Positions 12,741-23,830 of a DNA stretch of 64,000 bases are shown piece after piece. Both the position numbers and the translations under genes were made by a program. The DNA is from Phlebotomus papatasi. Its lineage: Eukaryota > Arthropoda > Insecta > Diptera > Psychodidae. Position 1 is the stretch's first letter. Each line of letters opens with the position of its first letter. The DNA lies in NCBI RefSeq assembly GCF_024763615.1, contig NC_077222.1, positions 74,462,001 to 74,526,000 on the forward strand. Direction: 5' to 3'. The notes under the pieces were generated by a model. It had not been told where the DNA came from. It worked only from the letters and a program-made list of their open reading frames with translations, and did not search any database.

Positions 12741-12792
12741 TTGCCGCTCTGAATATGGATAGGGAAGTGAGCGTGTATGACAGCCTGCTGAT
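12741..12792. repeat. 52-bp perfect inverted repeat, left copy
   Basis: It starts TTGCCGCTCTGAATATGG and is an exact inverse of the copy 2.1 kb downstream. Similarity ends abruptly on both sides. A shorter ATTGCCGCTCTGAG echo lies about 90 bp downstream. Confidence 0.85.
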
Positions 12793-13094
12793 ACCAAAAT
12801 CACACTAACACACATACGTACTCGCACACATTGCCGCTCTGAGGTGTTCAGTGCAGCAGCACAATGCGTTCGTCGTCGTTGGAATTTGCTTAAAATTAAA
12901 ATTTAGATATTTTTTTCTTTAGTATTATATTTTTATTATCTAATTGAATATTTAATCAATTAAATATTTTAAGCATTAGTTCAATTAAATTCTATTAGTA
13001 GATATCAAAAATTGATTAAACGTTGTAAAAGAAATGCAAAATGGAGATATTGAAAAACCTGAGTAGAGATGAAACCAAGTTTTATTTTAACAAA

Positions 13095-13334
13095 TTATTG
13101 GCGTTTTATAAAAACGGTAGACTTTCTATCTTTGTCAGAGATTTTATCGTCCAATCGGGAGTTCACGTTTTTTGTGTAATTATTTAAAAGTAAGTTCGCC
13201 ATCGGTCTTAAAGCCATCTTAAAAATATTTTCACTGACAGCTCCACATACTGGGCATAATTGTTCAATATCAGTTACAAAACCTTCCGACCGAACACTTT
13301 CTAATGTAACTTCTATCACTTTTCCTAAAACCAT
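13095..13334 (-). CDS. Small hypothetical protein or coding remnant (79 aa)
   Basis: An ATG-started frame has a CPVC pair and plausible protein-like composition. An AATAAA-like signal follows the stop closely. I recognise no family. It lies between the 52-bp inverted repeats, so it may be a fragment carried by a mobile element or a chance frame. Confidence 0.2.
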   Translation of the reverse strand: MVLGKVIEVTLESVRSEGFVTDIEQLCPVCGAVSENIFKMALRPMANLLLNNYTKNVNSRLDDKISDKDRKSTVFIKRQ

Positions 13335-14109
13335 TCTGACCTGAATTTATTGGCTAGAAAACCTTCAATCAGGGCTTGGCGATAAGGCGATAATTCCTTT
13401 GGAGTTTGTCCAAAATAAACAGTCACAGTCGGAATTCACAGAATATTTCTGGCTTCGCGAATGTCGAACAGCTCAAAAATCCTTCTTAGGTGCCTCACTG
13501 GATCACTAGATCACAGAATATCACATCAAAGATTTTTAAATAAAGTAGAATCACTGAAAATTAGTATTTTTACTGGGGAACTCAAATTTATTCGACTTTC
13601 TTTGTCTCCACTTGACGTAACGGCTTGTTTTGATAAGAAGTATATGCTTTATTAGGCAATTAACACAAAAAACGAATCATGCATAAATCGTATTAATTTG
13701 TTGAGATGAAACGCGAGTGAAACATTTATGAAATTTCATTGAGTATTATAAATTAAATTTTGAATTACTGATACTCTAACGAAAAAAATTTCAACGAAAA
13801 GAAATCTTTAAATTATTTTTTGAACGATTTTAATTTTAACGCTTGCTTAAACAATATTTATTATTTCTTTAATAATAAACATAATGACAAAAAATTGTAA
13901 CTGAACCACTTTGCTAACAATTTTTTTCTTTAAGACACAAAGTTAAGTTTGAATATTTAAGTACTTAATTTAGGAGTTATTGGGAAAAGTATCACATGTA
14001 ATATAAAATAGTACTCATGGCCAAAGAAAAATAAAACAAGTAAAATAAATACTGAAAATATTTAAAAACAAATATACATACCCTAGGTTATATTTTTGTT
14101 TAAAAAAGG

Positions 14110-14650
14110 TTCTTCCGGGAGTTGGATTTTCTGGAGTTATTCCCGTATTTTGAGTCATTCAAAACTACAAAAAAATCACTGAATTTCTGGTTTTCATCAC
14201 TAAAAATCGTCTTAGGTTATCCAGAGACTTACTTTTCTAACATTTAATCACGGTTAACTGTGCAACTGAGCTTCAATCTTGCAGAAAAAACCTCATGGAA
14301 TGAACTATCCGGGAGTTATTCACGTATTTTGTGTCATTCAAAACTACACAAAAATCACTTAATTTCTCGTTAAAATTACTGAAAACCTATTTTCGATGAT
14401 CGAAAGAATCACTTTTCTAACATTTATTGACGATCCGCTAAACAAATGAGGCCCCATTCTTGCATAAAGTCCATCCGGGAGTTAACTATCAGGAAGTTAT
14501 TGATGTATTTTGATTGCGTTAAAACTAGTAAAAATTGACTAAATTTCGAGTAAAAATCACTGAAGACTACTTGCACATGAATCACAGAACGAAGTTTTAT
14601 CGATTTCGAAGCCCCATTTAATAACTTTAAGCCCCATTTTTGAAGTAAAA
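14110..14650. repeat. Three tandem units of about 180 bp
   Basis: The block GGAGTTATTCnCGTATTTTG followed by a CATTCAAAACTAC-like stretch recurs near 14131, 14311 and 14491, exactly 180 bp apart. Units are diverged but alignable over most of their length. Confidence 0.7.
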
Positions 14651-14896
14651 TATCGGGAGTCCATTTGACACTTTAAAATTAGGTTATGTTTCGTTCTTTT
14701 AGCGATTTTAACCATTTCTTAGACTGTTTTCGCTAGTTTTTCATCACCGTATCTTAAAAAATCACTTGTTTTAAGTAATTTGAATGTTATTTTTTCACAA
14801 AAACTTAAGAAATTAGCGAAAAACTAAGAAAATGTGGGAGCATCCCGCATGCAAACAACTGAGCATTCTAAAACTCGCACACTAACGCAAAACCGC

Positions 14897-14948
14897 ATCA
14901 GCAGGCTGTCATACACGCTCACTTCCCTATCCATATTCAGAGCGGCAA
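14897..14948. repeat. 52-bp perfect inverted repeat, right copy
   Basis: Exact reverse complement of the block at 12741. The pair could be the termini of an about 2.2-kb insertion, but I see no target duplication outside it. Confidence 0.85.
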
Positions 14949-14974
14949 TGGCTGAACGAGAAAAGCGCTTTTAA

Positions 14975-15808
14975 CCCTTTAACGTCGAAACACTTTTTAC
15001 GGACTGAAAATCAACAATAAAAACTAAACTGGGAAACATAATCAATGATAAGTCTTACATCTAAACTTGGAAAGTCCAACAGAGTCTGATTCGGTGTATT
15101 TTGTGCTTCTATGAACGATAGGGACAAAAATAACCCAAAAATTCAAGTAATTTTTCTGACAATACCAAAGTATAATATTTTTCGCTTTGATGAAAAATAT
15201 TACAGTAGAGTCTCTCAAATCTGAATCTCTCAAATTCGAACGCCGTTTGGATTCAAAATGTCAATTGTGAGGTTATGTTAGAAAGTTCGTATTCTTGGTG
15301 AATGAAAATCATATTTATGTGCTTCTTCCTGAATGTTTACTTACATTATGGTCGTGTAAAATTAAAAGGAAGTATGTTACCAATAAAACTTGTGAGAAAG
15401 TACGGGAATTTGATTCAAAGTACAATTTAATTTCACACAAACTTCGTTAGTTTTGAAAAAATCGTTCGAATTTAGGAGGTGGGAAATGCCAAAAATACCC
15501 CCCGAGCGTTCGAATTTAGGAGACTCTACTGTACGTATGAGTATTGTAGTTTATATTGCCAAATGGGTTTTGCTTAAAAAAATTGGAAGAAAAAAAATAA
15601 TTATGAATTTTGAGAATTTAAAAACTCGCCATTTTTGAGCTTTAATATTTACTACACATCAAATAGCTAGAGATTTGCAAAAATATTCTAAATTCCTTCA
15701 ACCTTCTACTTTACAATTATGTACAGACATAAGAAAAAAATAACTTCAGGTAGTCAGGAAAAATTATTTTCTTTATGGGACACCGGTGTTCCAATCGTCC
15801 TGAAAGGG
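14975..15808. mobile_element. Possible TTAA-type (piggyBac-like) MITE
   Basis: It is flanked by TTAA on the left and TTAC on the right. Ends are CCCTTTAACGTCG and the inverse of CGTCCTGAAAGGG. The right end resembles the 90-bp TTAA element near 58.6 kb. A pogo-like MITE is nested inside it. Confidence 0.4.
15203..15531. mobile_element. pogo-like MITE, TA target duplication
   Basis: It starts CAGTAGAGTCTCTC and ends GGAGACTCTACTG, flanked by TA on both sides. CAGTAG-type ends with TA sites are characteristic of the pogo/Tc1-mariner group. No transposase frame is present. Confidence 0.8.
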
Positions 15809-15920
15809 TTACAGTGCTGTCTCGCTATATGCACAGTTTGGGTACTTTTTTTGACAGTTCTCTCTCTGAAATATGCACAACTTTTTTTGAAATTCCCAAC
15901 GGTTTTTCTCTTTCTTTTAA

Positions 15921-16372
15921 GATAAGATAAGATAAGATTTTGCCAGGGGTCAGTTCTCCATTTCGGATATTCCGATGCATCCAGGCCACCAATTGGGCCC
16001 CTTATGCTTCCCCACTCCTATTCTTATCCCCCGATACGGGTAGCCGCTCAATATCACAGCTCTGTGAGCAGTCAGTGCCGTTACTATGTCACAGCATCCC
16101 TTCTCGGTGTGTGTTTGGGATCAGTGACAGCGAATATTTGTATCGATTGAAGTACCACTTTCACATCGAAACTCGTTCTCGTGCCAGCCTCTATTGTTTA
16201 GGTGGTTCACTTTTTTGTCAATATGCACCATTGACATTACTATTCATTCATTCACTGGACGAATTCAAAGCCGATATGGCATGAGAAATCTTTTTCTGCT
16301 GCTGCTCAGCTTTGAACCCCAGACCTCGCAGTCATAGAGCTACTACTCTATCCACTGACCCACTCGAGGCCC
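15921..16372 (-). mobile_element. tRNA-derived SINE, about 450 bp
   Basis: Read on the minus strand, the head is tRNA-like. It has an A-box (TGGGTCAGTGGATAGAG) and a B-box (GGGGTTCAAAGC) about 50 bp apart, which would form an RNA polymerase III promoter. The tail is a short TTATC repeat. It is flanked by a 15-bp target duplication with one mismatch (TTCTCYTTCTTTTAA at 15906-15920 and 16373-16387). The 114-codon plus-strand frame inside it is incidental. Confidence 0.85.
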
Positions 16373-16387
16373 TTCTCCTTCTTTTAA

Positions 16388-17499
16388 TAAATTATTATTT
16401 TTTTATTGTTCTAGAATTTCCCGTGTTATTTTAAACATAATATGAGACAGAAAAAATAAAATTAAGATAATTAAAAACGAGAAAAATTAGTTACCAAGAA
16501 AATAATTTTCTTTTTTACTTTGTCAAAATGTAAACAAATTGATTTTGAATGCAACCGACACAAAAGCTGTGCATATAGAGAGTGTGCATATAGAGAGACA
16601 GAACTGTAAATCTAAAAAATCCTATACTCTGCATGTAAAATCTCAGATTCAAATCGCTCTCCTGTAAAATCTGCTTACTGCGAGTTATTCGTTTCTTATT
16701 CTGACTGGTCGATATGATAGTTTGGAGTTTGGGCTGATCCTTTGCATCAAATTTTACAGGCTACCTTGAAATTCAGCCGAGTGTATTTGGTTCTAAAGTT
16801 TTATACTTCTAAAAACGTTATAAATCAAAAGTACTAACATAAATATAAAGTTCTTTTAGTGATTCAAATAATGAGGAAAGTATCAATATCGACTTATGGC
16901 GGGTTACCGAATACCGGAAGTTGATATTTCTTATCGTTTAGTGTTTAGTCTCTAGATCGAAAAATTGCGAACAAAATTTAAGGGTATACTTCACCGACTT
17001 CACCGATTCATCATTGCCGATTTAGTCTGGTGTAATTGGATAGGAAATTTCAATACCTTTCCAAAAAATCGAAAATTAAACTAATCGGCTGAAAAATAGG
17101 CCCTCCAGAGTAGATTAACTTTGACCTTTGAAAATTCGATTTTGAAAATATTTTCGGTCATAAATGGACGAAATGTTCAGACAGAGTAATTCTGAAACAT
17201 ATTCGAAAGTGAAAAAAATCGCTGGAGCCGTTTTTGAAAAAAAAAAAACAAAAAAAATTGGGGGAGAAAGGGTAAAAAGTCTCTAGATAACGTTTTTTAA
17301 GGAGGATTACCGAAGACGAGAAGTTGATATCTCTTAGGTACCGTTTAAGCTTCAGAACGGTAACAAGTTTTAAAAAAAAACTGATTATATACTCACTGCT
17401 CTTTATTTGAGTTCTAATAGTAAAAATCAGTCGGGAAAAATAGCGTTTTAATTGAAAATTAGTTATTTTTTAAGATTTTTAAACTCTCCATTTACTAAT
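16388..17499. other. Intergenic, nothing firm
   Basis: AT-rich sequence. Two short related blocks containing GAAGTTGATATnTCTTA (near 16.92 and 17.32 kb) suggest a diverged repeat. No gene is supported. Confidence 0.4.
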
Positions 17500-18059
17500 T
17501 TAATTTAATTTCAAAATTGTTTGGGCGTAAATGGTAAAAGGGGCGTGGCCTAAAATAATTTTTGGGTTGAAAAAGTCGAACGTAACTTCATGGAAATTAT
17601 GAGACTTCGAAAGAAAAGATACAAATTTATTTATGGCTAATTTCTCACCCAGAATACTAGCATTCTTCATTTCCGTCTTTTGCTTCAAAACGTCCTTGTC
17701 GAAGAAACCTTCTTCTCTCATTGTACTGGAAAAGACTCCACCTGAGCGCCCAGTAGCTAGAGGAGTATTATCGCGAGGAGTTTTAACAAGAGTGAACACA
17801 GCTGGAGCTACAGATCCGTTTGAACCATCAATATGCGTTGGTCGTGGAGGTTCATCTCGAGGATCACTCGGGCGATAATCCCAACAAATGGCCAGATCCA
17901 TTGGACCCATTTTATCCTTGATGGTTACAGAGGAATGAGGTCGATAGCCAAGTGCTGCCTTGTCCAAGGGCTGTGGAGTAACTCCACAAGTTTTAGGCCG
18001 ATAGACTCGCATTTTAGTGCATTGTGTAGGTCCAGCTTTGTAGCTCTTTACACCAACTC
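17500..18059 (-). CDS. Unidentified gene, last exon
   Basis: Third of three minus-strand exons that fit together in frame (20949-21290, 18459-18906, 17500-18059). The acceptor after CTTGGGTAG continues the glycine codon split from the previous exon, and the frame stays open to TAA. The exon encodes about 186 residues rich in P, D, R and T, for example KMRVYRPKTCGVTPQPL and DEPPRPTHIDGSNGSVAPA. I see no membrane segment, signal peptide or catalytic motif. The three exons give 449 codons, 5' end missing. I do not recognise the family. Consistent phases across two introns make a real protein-coding gene likely. Confidence 0.65.
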
Positions 18060-18458
18060 CTACCCAAGAAAACAGTTTCTGCATTTGTATTTTTTTTAGG
18101 AAATTCCTGCATATCATATCGTAATTAATTCTATTTTTAGTCATATTGTTATTGCATTGGACCAGATTTCGAAAATCCGTGACAAATACTCCGATAAGAG
18201 ATTGTGTTGAACAAAACAAAAATTAATAAAAGCTCAAATGAAGAAATTGATAAAGTGCGGAAATTTGGAAATTTGTAAGCATAAAATTGCAAAAATTGCC
18301 AAATTCAAATAGCTATCTTTGAGGGTCTGTTGTAAATCAATTAAGAAAACATTGCAGCACTTTTTACGACAATCTCTCGTGGTAAATAAGATAACGCTCA
18401 CAAAACAGCAATTTGCTGATCAAATTAGTCATACTTTTTGGAAATATTTTAAAATTAC

Positions 18459-18906
18459 CTGTAGCTAGAGGAATAACGTCTAGTGCTAGACCTGGATGAA
18501 GATCTCCGCTAGCTTGGAGTTTCCTGTAAGCGCAATCCATCACAGCATCTGGCAGTGGTTGATGTTCTAGATTTTCTTGGGCCATTTTTCTGGCTATCAG
18601 AAAATTACAGTACGTTGCATCCATTTCTGGGGATTTTCCACGAGATTCTTCTTCTGTTTTTCTTTCTCGCAAAATACAATGGTCGTCCTCACCCTTAGAA
18701 TTATTGACTTCTTGGACTTGAATAATGCAGGGAAGAGCAGTTATGGAGTTTTTCCCACACTTACTCAATCCCTGACTCCCACAATCATCATTGTTATTTA
18801 TTTCTGTGGACTTAGATAATTCCCCAATTTCGGGATTTATTTTTTCTGCTGAATTATATGTTTGCTGATCAACTGGATTTTCACCAGCGAGCTTATCCGC
18901 AGATTT
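18459..18906 (-). CDS. Unidentified gene, middle exon
   Basis: Bounded by a CAATTCGCAG acceptor (phase 0) and a CTACAG/GTAATT donor (phase 1). It encodes about 149 hydrophilic residues, including an acidic, serine-rich first half and a segment around ATYCNFLIARKMAQENLEHQ that looks helical. Phase matches both neighbouring exons. Confidence 0.65.
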
Positions 18907-19219
18907 CTGCGAATTGATAAAAATCATAAAATTATTTGATGAAATTCTTACTCTATCATCGTTCTGTTTTCTATTCACAAAAAGTAATTACGCTTGCAAT
19001 TAAACATCTGTAAATAATTTTCAAAGCTGGATAAATAAAAGTATTTGAGCTGCAAAATATATGTGCTTAGTTTCCGCACATGAGACGAATAACAATTGAA
19101 TATGAAAGAGCTTCTTGTAAATTTGCTAGTATTATTTTCATTAAATTTTCAATGGAATTAATGTTGTTATAAAAAGGAATAATCCACAATTTCATAAAGT
19201 GTACAGAGGAAAATCTTTA

Positions 19220-19645
19220 GGGTAAGTGTGCCAAATTTCGGCATAGTTGCATGCAAGCGCCAAACTCTCAAGTTTGAAATGTAATATTTTTAATAGAAAT
19301 TGAATTATTTTATTACTTCTTCTTAAGGAGTGTTCACTGGAACTTTGCAGACAGTTTATCATCTTTATTTTCTCTAAAATCATTTTTAGTACATTTTAAA
19401 ATGAATAAAAATGTAGAAATAGCATTGGTGGCCTATTCCGGCCACCTGCATTATTATAGTTCCTTCTCCCTCCGGAATTCTACCAATGTCTTTTTCAACT
19501 CATCTTGTTCGTCGATGCGACATTTTTTGTTATTTTTTGCATAGTATAATCTGTAGAGTCTGCAAAAACTGAAAATTCGTGGAAATTCGACGAACAAAAA
19601 ATGTGGCCGAAATTGCAAGCTGGCCGGAATTTGGCACACTCACCC
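19220..19645. mobile_element. Foldback MITE, TA target duplication, in intron of the unidentified gene
   Basis: Ends are GGGTAAGTGTGCCAAATTTC and the imperfect inverse ending GGCACACTCACCC, flanked by TA. A partial right end of the same family lies near 52.0 kb (GACACACTTACCC then TA), and a diverged end lies near 20.54 kb. Confidence 0.8.
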
Positions 19646-19801
19646 TATGTTTTTTTTTTAATTCTAATCTTGGTTTTGCAGTTTATTTCTTTTATTATTT
19701 TATCAAAAATCCAAAGCATATAATTCTACTTTGCTTTTTTTATAATTGTATCAGAAAAACCAATTCATTAAGAACATATTTGTCTTCGAAAAATGTAATT
19801 A

Positions 19802-20493
19802 CAGTGGGACCTCGATAGAGTTAACTAATTATTTCCAGGCCTGTTGACTCTATTGGATTCGGTGACTCTATCGGAGTCCGAAAAAATCAAATAAAATATG
19901 AAATTATGATAAAAAGGGGTATTATTTTATGTTTTTACTAGATAACTGATAAATTTAACACGATAGTAAAATATTTTATTTAATTAACCCATAAATTTTA
20001 CACCCTCTCTGGTCCAAAAAAGTCGTATGTTTGGGCAAAAGTTGGAGAATAAGGAATGATTTTACAGAATGTTTTTATAATTAGTAAGTATCTTAAGTGA
20101 AAATTACTATCCATGTCATAATATTGAGGTCCATCCACGTTAAGATAAGGAAATGGTGTCCATGGTGTTAAAGATTTCTTTTTTCACTTTTATTGTATGA
20201 AAGAAGAAGATTGATAGTTGTTCTTTTCGTTATGACATAACTATGGCTTTAAACTTTACAAAAAGAGCAATAAAACCAATTTTCCTCATTTTCTTCTTGT
20301 TCTGAAAAATGGGCGCTAAATGGTTAGAGATATCTACTTGAAATTTTCATATGACCCCCTAATAAGTCAACCTGGAGATTATTATGACCCTCATTTCCTC
20401 TCTACCCCTCCCCTTCACCACCAAAATGTTTTTTTTGTGTTTTACAAGAAAACACGTCACACGGGATCATAGGGCTCAATCGAGGTCCTACTG
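19802..20493. mobile_element. pogo-like MITE (CAGTGGGACCTCGATAGAG ends), 692 bp
   Basis: The left end is CAGTGGGACCTCGATAGAG and the right end is the inverse CGAGGTCCTACTG, with TA on both sides. A truncated inverted copy lies near 48.6-48.8 kb. It is non-coding. Confidence 0.8.
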
Positions 20494-20948
20494 TATTGCA
20501 ATCTTTGATATTCATTTTCTTTTAATAAATTCACTGAAATATAGGAGAACTGTGCCAAATTTCGTACAGCTTGCAATACCGAACACCTGTTTTTTTCTCT
20601 CAAAATTCCATACAGTTTTTTTAAGATTTACAAAGCCAAAGAAATTTTAAAAAAAACTATAGGCGAGATGATGTAGAAACATCATTAGAACAATTGTAAG
20701 AGGGCAAGGGACTTTGCGAAACTTAGTGTCCGATATAATATACAAAGAAAAATCTAAATTTTTATTCAATTAAGAATAATTTTTGGAGAAAACAAATATT
20801 AAACTACTTTTTAAAATTCCAAACAACACTCCTGAAAACAAAGTAAAAAAAATTGTATTGGAAATTTTGCATTTCAAACTTAGGAATTTTGGCGGTTATA
20901 TGCAACATATCCGAAATTTGCCGCAATTCCCCCAGATTGAGTTCTCAC

Positions 20949-21290
20949 CTGTCTAGTTTGAGATTCACCTACAATTTCCGGGAGACAATTTTTCTTCTCG
21001 CTCTTACTGTCCTCCGAGTCTGTCCTGTTAATCTTGGCGCTAGAAATTTTAGGACAATGTCCATTATTCTTTTTCTTGTGTAACGTGCCATTCTGTGCCG
21101 TGGATGATGATGTGTGATTGATGAGTGATTGTTGGCGCATGAGAGTGTCACGGGATCGTGTGTGCTTCAGCAGGTGGCCACGATCATTGGCAATAATTCT
21201 GGTGGAACCCCTCCGTTGATGTGGACGCACCACATTTTTCTTTGGCACCTCCCAATTGCACAGAGCCACGGGTCTAAATTCACACTCAAA
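20949..21290 (-). CDS. Unidentified gene, most upstream exon seen
   Basis: The donor is AGACAG/GTGAGA at the 3' side, phase 0. The upstream limit is set by a TATAG acceptor just before the only open stretch; the frame has an in-frame stop right beyond it. It encodes about 114 residues rich in basic and polar amino acids (for example KKNVVRPHQRRGSTR). No in-frame ATG marks a start, so an upstream first exon is expected but I could not find it. Confidence 0.55.
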
Positions 21291-22019
21291 CTATACCAAT
21301 GGATTGACATGATTAATTGCTCAAGATCTATTTTGCCATGGGATTAGGTGGAACAATCTGGAGGACCATTTAGTCATACATTTATCTCCCTAGGATTTCA
21401 ATTGGAAGAATAAACAAAGGATTTTAAGGATTCACTTTCATAGTAATGCAGGATTTTCTTTACATATGTCTCTGTTTTTTAAATGCCTTCAAATCCACTC
21501 GCTTTTTTATTATTGTTCATTGTAAGGGTGCATTGGGAGAAATTGTTCATTTACTGAGGGGTGAACAACTGCAAAAATGTTATTCATTTTGTAAAAGGGT
21601 GTATTAGTTTCTAGTGCACCACTGTATCCCATTTATACTGGAATTACTTTTTTGCATAAATAAATTGAATTGAATAAATCCAAAAGATAAAACACTAAAA
21701 TGTATAAGAAAAAATTGAATTTTAGGTGTTTTTGAAAATTGAACGATCCAGTAAGAACTCAAATAATAGAACGATTCAGAGGTGGTCTGATGCTACATCG
21801 TAGAAATGGGACCGAAAAGGCCCATAACACTTCTGGAAATGAATAGATAAACTCGTGAAAAAATATGTTCGTCAATTTGGCACCAAAAAGATTCTTCATA
21901 CTATCGTATCTCTGATCCGATACCTTGTCGTATTGTTAATGCAAAAAAAAAAAAATAACAAAGAAAAAGTCTGTAAACTTTTAACCCAATGGGTGACTAT
22001 GGAAAAATCCTCGTCAATA
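21291..22019. other. Upstream region of the unidentified gene, nothing firm
   Basis: AT-rich. It should contain a first exon or promoter, but no candidate is convincing. Confidence 0.3.
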
Positions 22020-22250
22020 ACCCAAGAAATCCAAAAATATTGTCACGAATTCTGAGTAACTTAAAAATTATTTCGTGAAACTCAAAAATTATTTTGCAAA
22101 ACCTGAGAAACCCAAAACTTTTATCACGAAACCCGAGAAACTCAAAAACATGTTTGGCTAAACACGAAAGACCTAAAAATTATTTCACAGAACCAGAAAA
22201 ATCCAAAAATTGATTCGCGAAATTCATCAATTGTTTTGAGAAATTTGAGA
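22020..22250. repeat. Degenerate minisatellite, first segment
   Basis: Units of about 30 bp follow a pattern such as CGAAACCnGAGAAACTCAAAAATT. The array continues after the SINE and after the MITE downstream, so it was one array before those insertions. Confidence 0.7.
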
Positions 22251-22262
22251 ACCTCAAAAATA

Positions 22263-22489
22263 TTTATTTATTTTATTTTATTTCGATGTACCGGGATTTT
22301 ATTGCCATTTTGTACATTGTTCAGTTTACAAATTTATTATTCAGTTTACAATGTTTCGTGAAAAATGTCCATTCAGACGCTTCAATCATTTGCACCGGGC
22401 TGGACTCGATCTCACAACTGTGACAGTCGAGCCAGGGGTCACACCGCCCAAGAGCCGAACGCTCTTACAAATTGCAAAACGGACCCCCC
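22263..22489 (-). mobile_element. tRNA-derived SINE, 227 bp, copy A
   Basis: On the minus strand it begins GGGGGGTCCG and contains A-box-like (CAATT..TAAGAG) and B-box-like (GTGAGATCGAGTCC) sites, then a unique body and an A/T-rich tail. It is flanked by an exact 12-bp target duplication, ACCTCAAAAATA, which belongs to the host minisatellite. Copy B at 61.5 kb has the same length. Confidence 0.88.
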
Positions 22490-22501
22490 ACCTCAAAAAT
22501 A

Positions 22502-22767
22502 GCTTTGCGAAGAACTCGCGAAATACAAAAATTTCACCACTAAACTAAAAAAAATCAAAAATGCTTCGCAAAAGTCGAGATATCCAAAAAAGTTTTCGCT
22601 AAATTCGAGAGACCTAAAAATTGTTTCGTAAAGCCAAGAACTGCTTTGCAAAACTCCAAAAGAAAATGTTTCTCGCAACTCCAAAAACTCAAAAATTGCT
22701 TTGCAAAAACCAAGAAATTTAAAAATTGTTTCACTAAACCAGAGAGACCCCAAAATTGCTTTGCGTA
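22502..22767. repeat. Degenerate minisatellite, second segment
   Basis: Continuation of the same about 30-bp units (for example TTGCTTTGCAAAA..CAAGAAATT). Confidence 0.7.
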
Positions 22768-23628
22768 GGGTAAATGCCCGAATTCAAAACAATTTTCAGA
22801 TGCTTTAACTTTGACAGAAAATTCAACACATTAAGTTCATATTTTTTCTGAAGAGAATTACATAAATTTGCTCCTTGACTCTTCTAGAATGTTACTGTTT
22901 AGTGAAAATTCATTAGATATAATTTGAAAACTTCTTAAATACAAGAAAAAACGCGAGCGTAAAATGCTTCTATTGGAAACAAATTAAACCAAATGGAGAC
23001 AAGGGAAAGTTTCTAATTGGAGACAAACAGTGTCAGTGAAACTATGAAGAAAGGCTTCCAAACTTGTTGAGTTGCTCTTGAATGCAGGATTTGTTCTTAT
23101 TCCTGGTCTTTTCTCTTTTCCCAGCTAAAATAATAAAAACATCTCTCCAGAAAAATCATATTTTCGGGGTTTCCCATTGAAGCATTTGCAGACACTTCAG
23201 AAAAACTTTTTTTGTTCACGAAATAGGTAACTAATTCATTTGAAAACTTCACGTACCGTTAACATTAAAGATTAGCACTTTATTTAACTAAAATTAGACA
23301 GAAATGTGACATTAAATATTAAACAAAAAGGAAAAACAATAGTCACCTCATTGTGTTTTTCATTGAAAAACATGGTCGATCGATGAAAAATTCCATGGTG
23401 AAAAGTTACACTTTTAATTTTTCTGAGAAGGTAACAAATTAAAATTTGTGAATATGAATGGATTTTCGCTTTATTTGGAGCAAAATTAACTAAAAAATGA
23501 AACTGTGGTATAGAAAATATATAAATATAATAATTTAGTACTGTATTTATCATGAAAAAAGTGACGTTTCCATTTGGAGTAGCGAAAAATTTCCATTTGG
23601 AGCAGGTTTTGAATTAGCTTAATTTCCC
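22768..23628 (+). mobile_element. Family-1 MITE, copy 2
   Basis: Full length, ends GGGTAAAT and AATTTCCC, TA on both sides. It is inserted within the minisatellite. Confidence 0.88.
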
Positions 23629-23830
23629 TAACTCGCGAATTTCAAAAATTTCTTCGCGAAATTCGAGAAACATAGAAATTGCCTTGTTAAATCCGAAAAA
23701 TCCAAAAATTGCTTCTTAAAACTTGAAAAATGGAAGATTTTTTTTTCGTAAAGTCGAAATATCTAAAAGTTCTTCTCGAAATTTAGAGATCTAAAAATCG
23801 TTTTGCAAAACTTGAGGAAGCAGAAAGGTA
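23629..23830. repeat. Degenerate minisatellite, third segment
   Basis: Units such as TTCTTCGCGAAATTCGAGAAA resume directly after the MITE. Confidence 0.65.

Noticed and set aside
15940..16284. 114-codon plus-strand frame
   Set aside because: It lies wholly inside the reverse-oriented tRNA-derived SINE and has no protein-like features beyond chance.
15921..16372. Functional tRNA gene
   Set aside because: Only the A and B boxes are tRNA-like, followed by a long unrelated body and a simple-repeat tail, with a target duplication. It is a SINE.
18060..18092. Alternative acceptor AATGCAG for the last exon of the unidentified gene
   Set aside because: It would shift the frame relative to the middle exon. 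The acceptor 33 bp downstream keeps phase.
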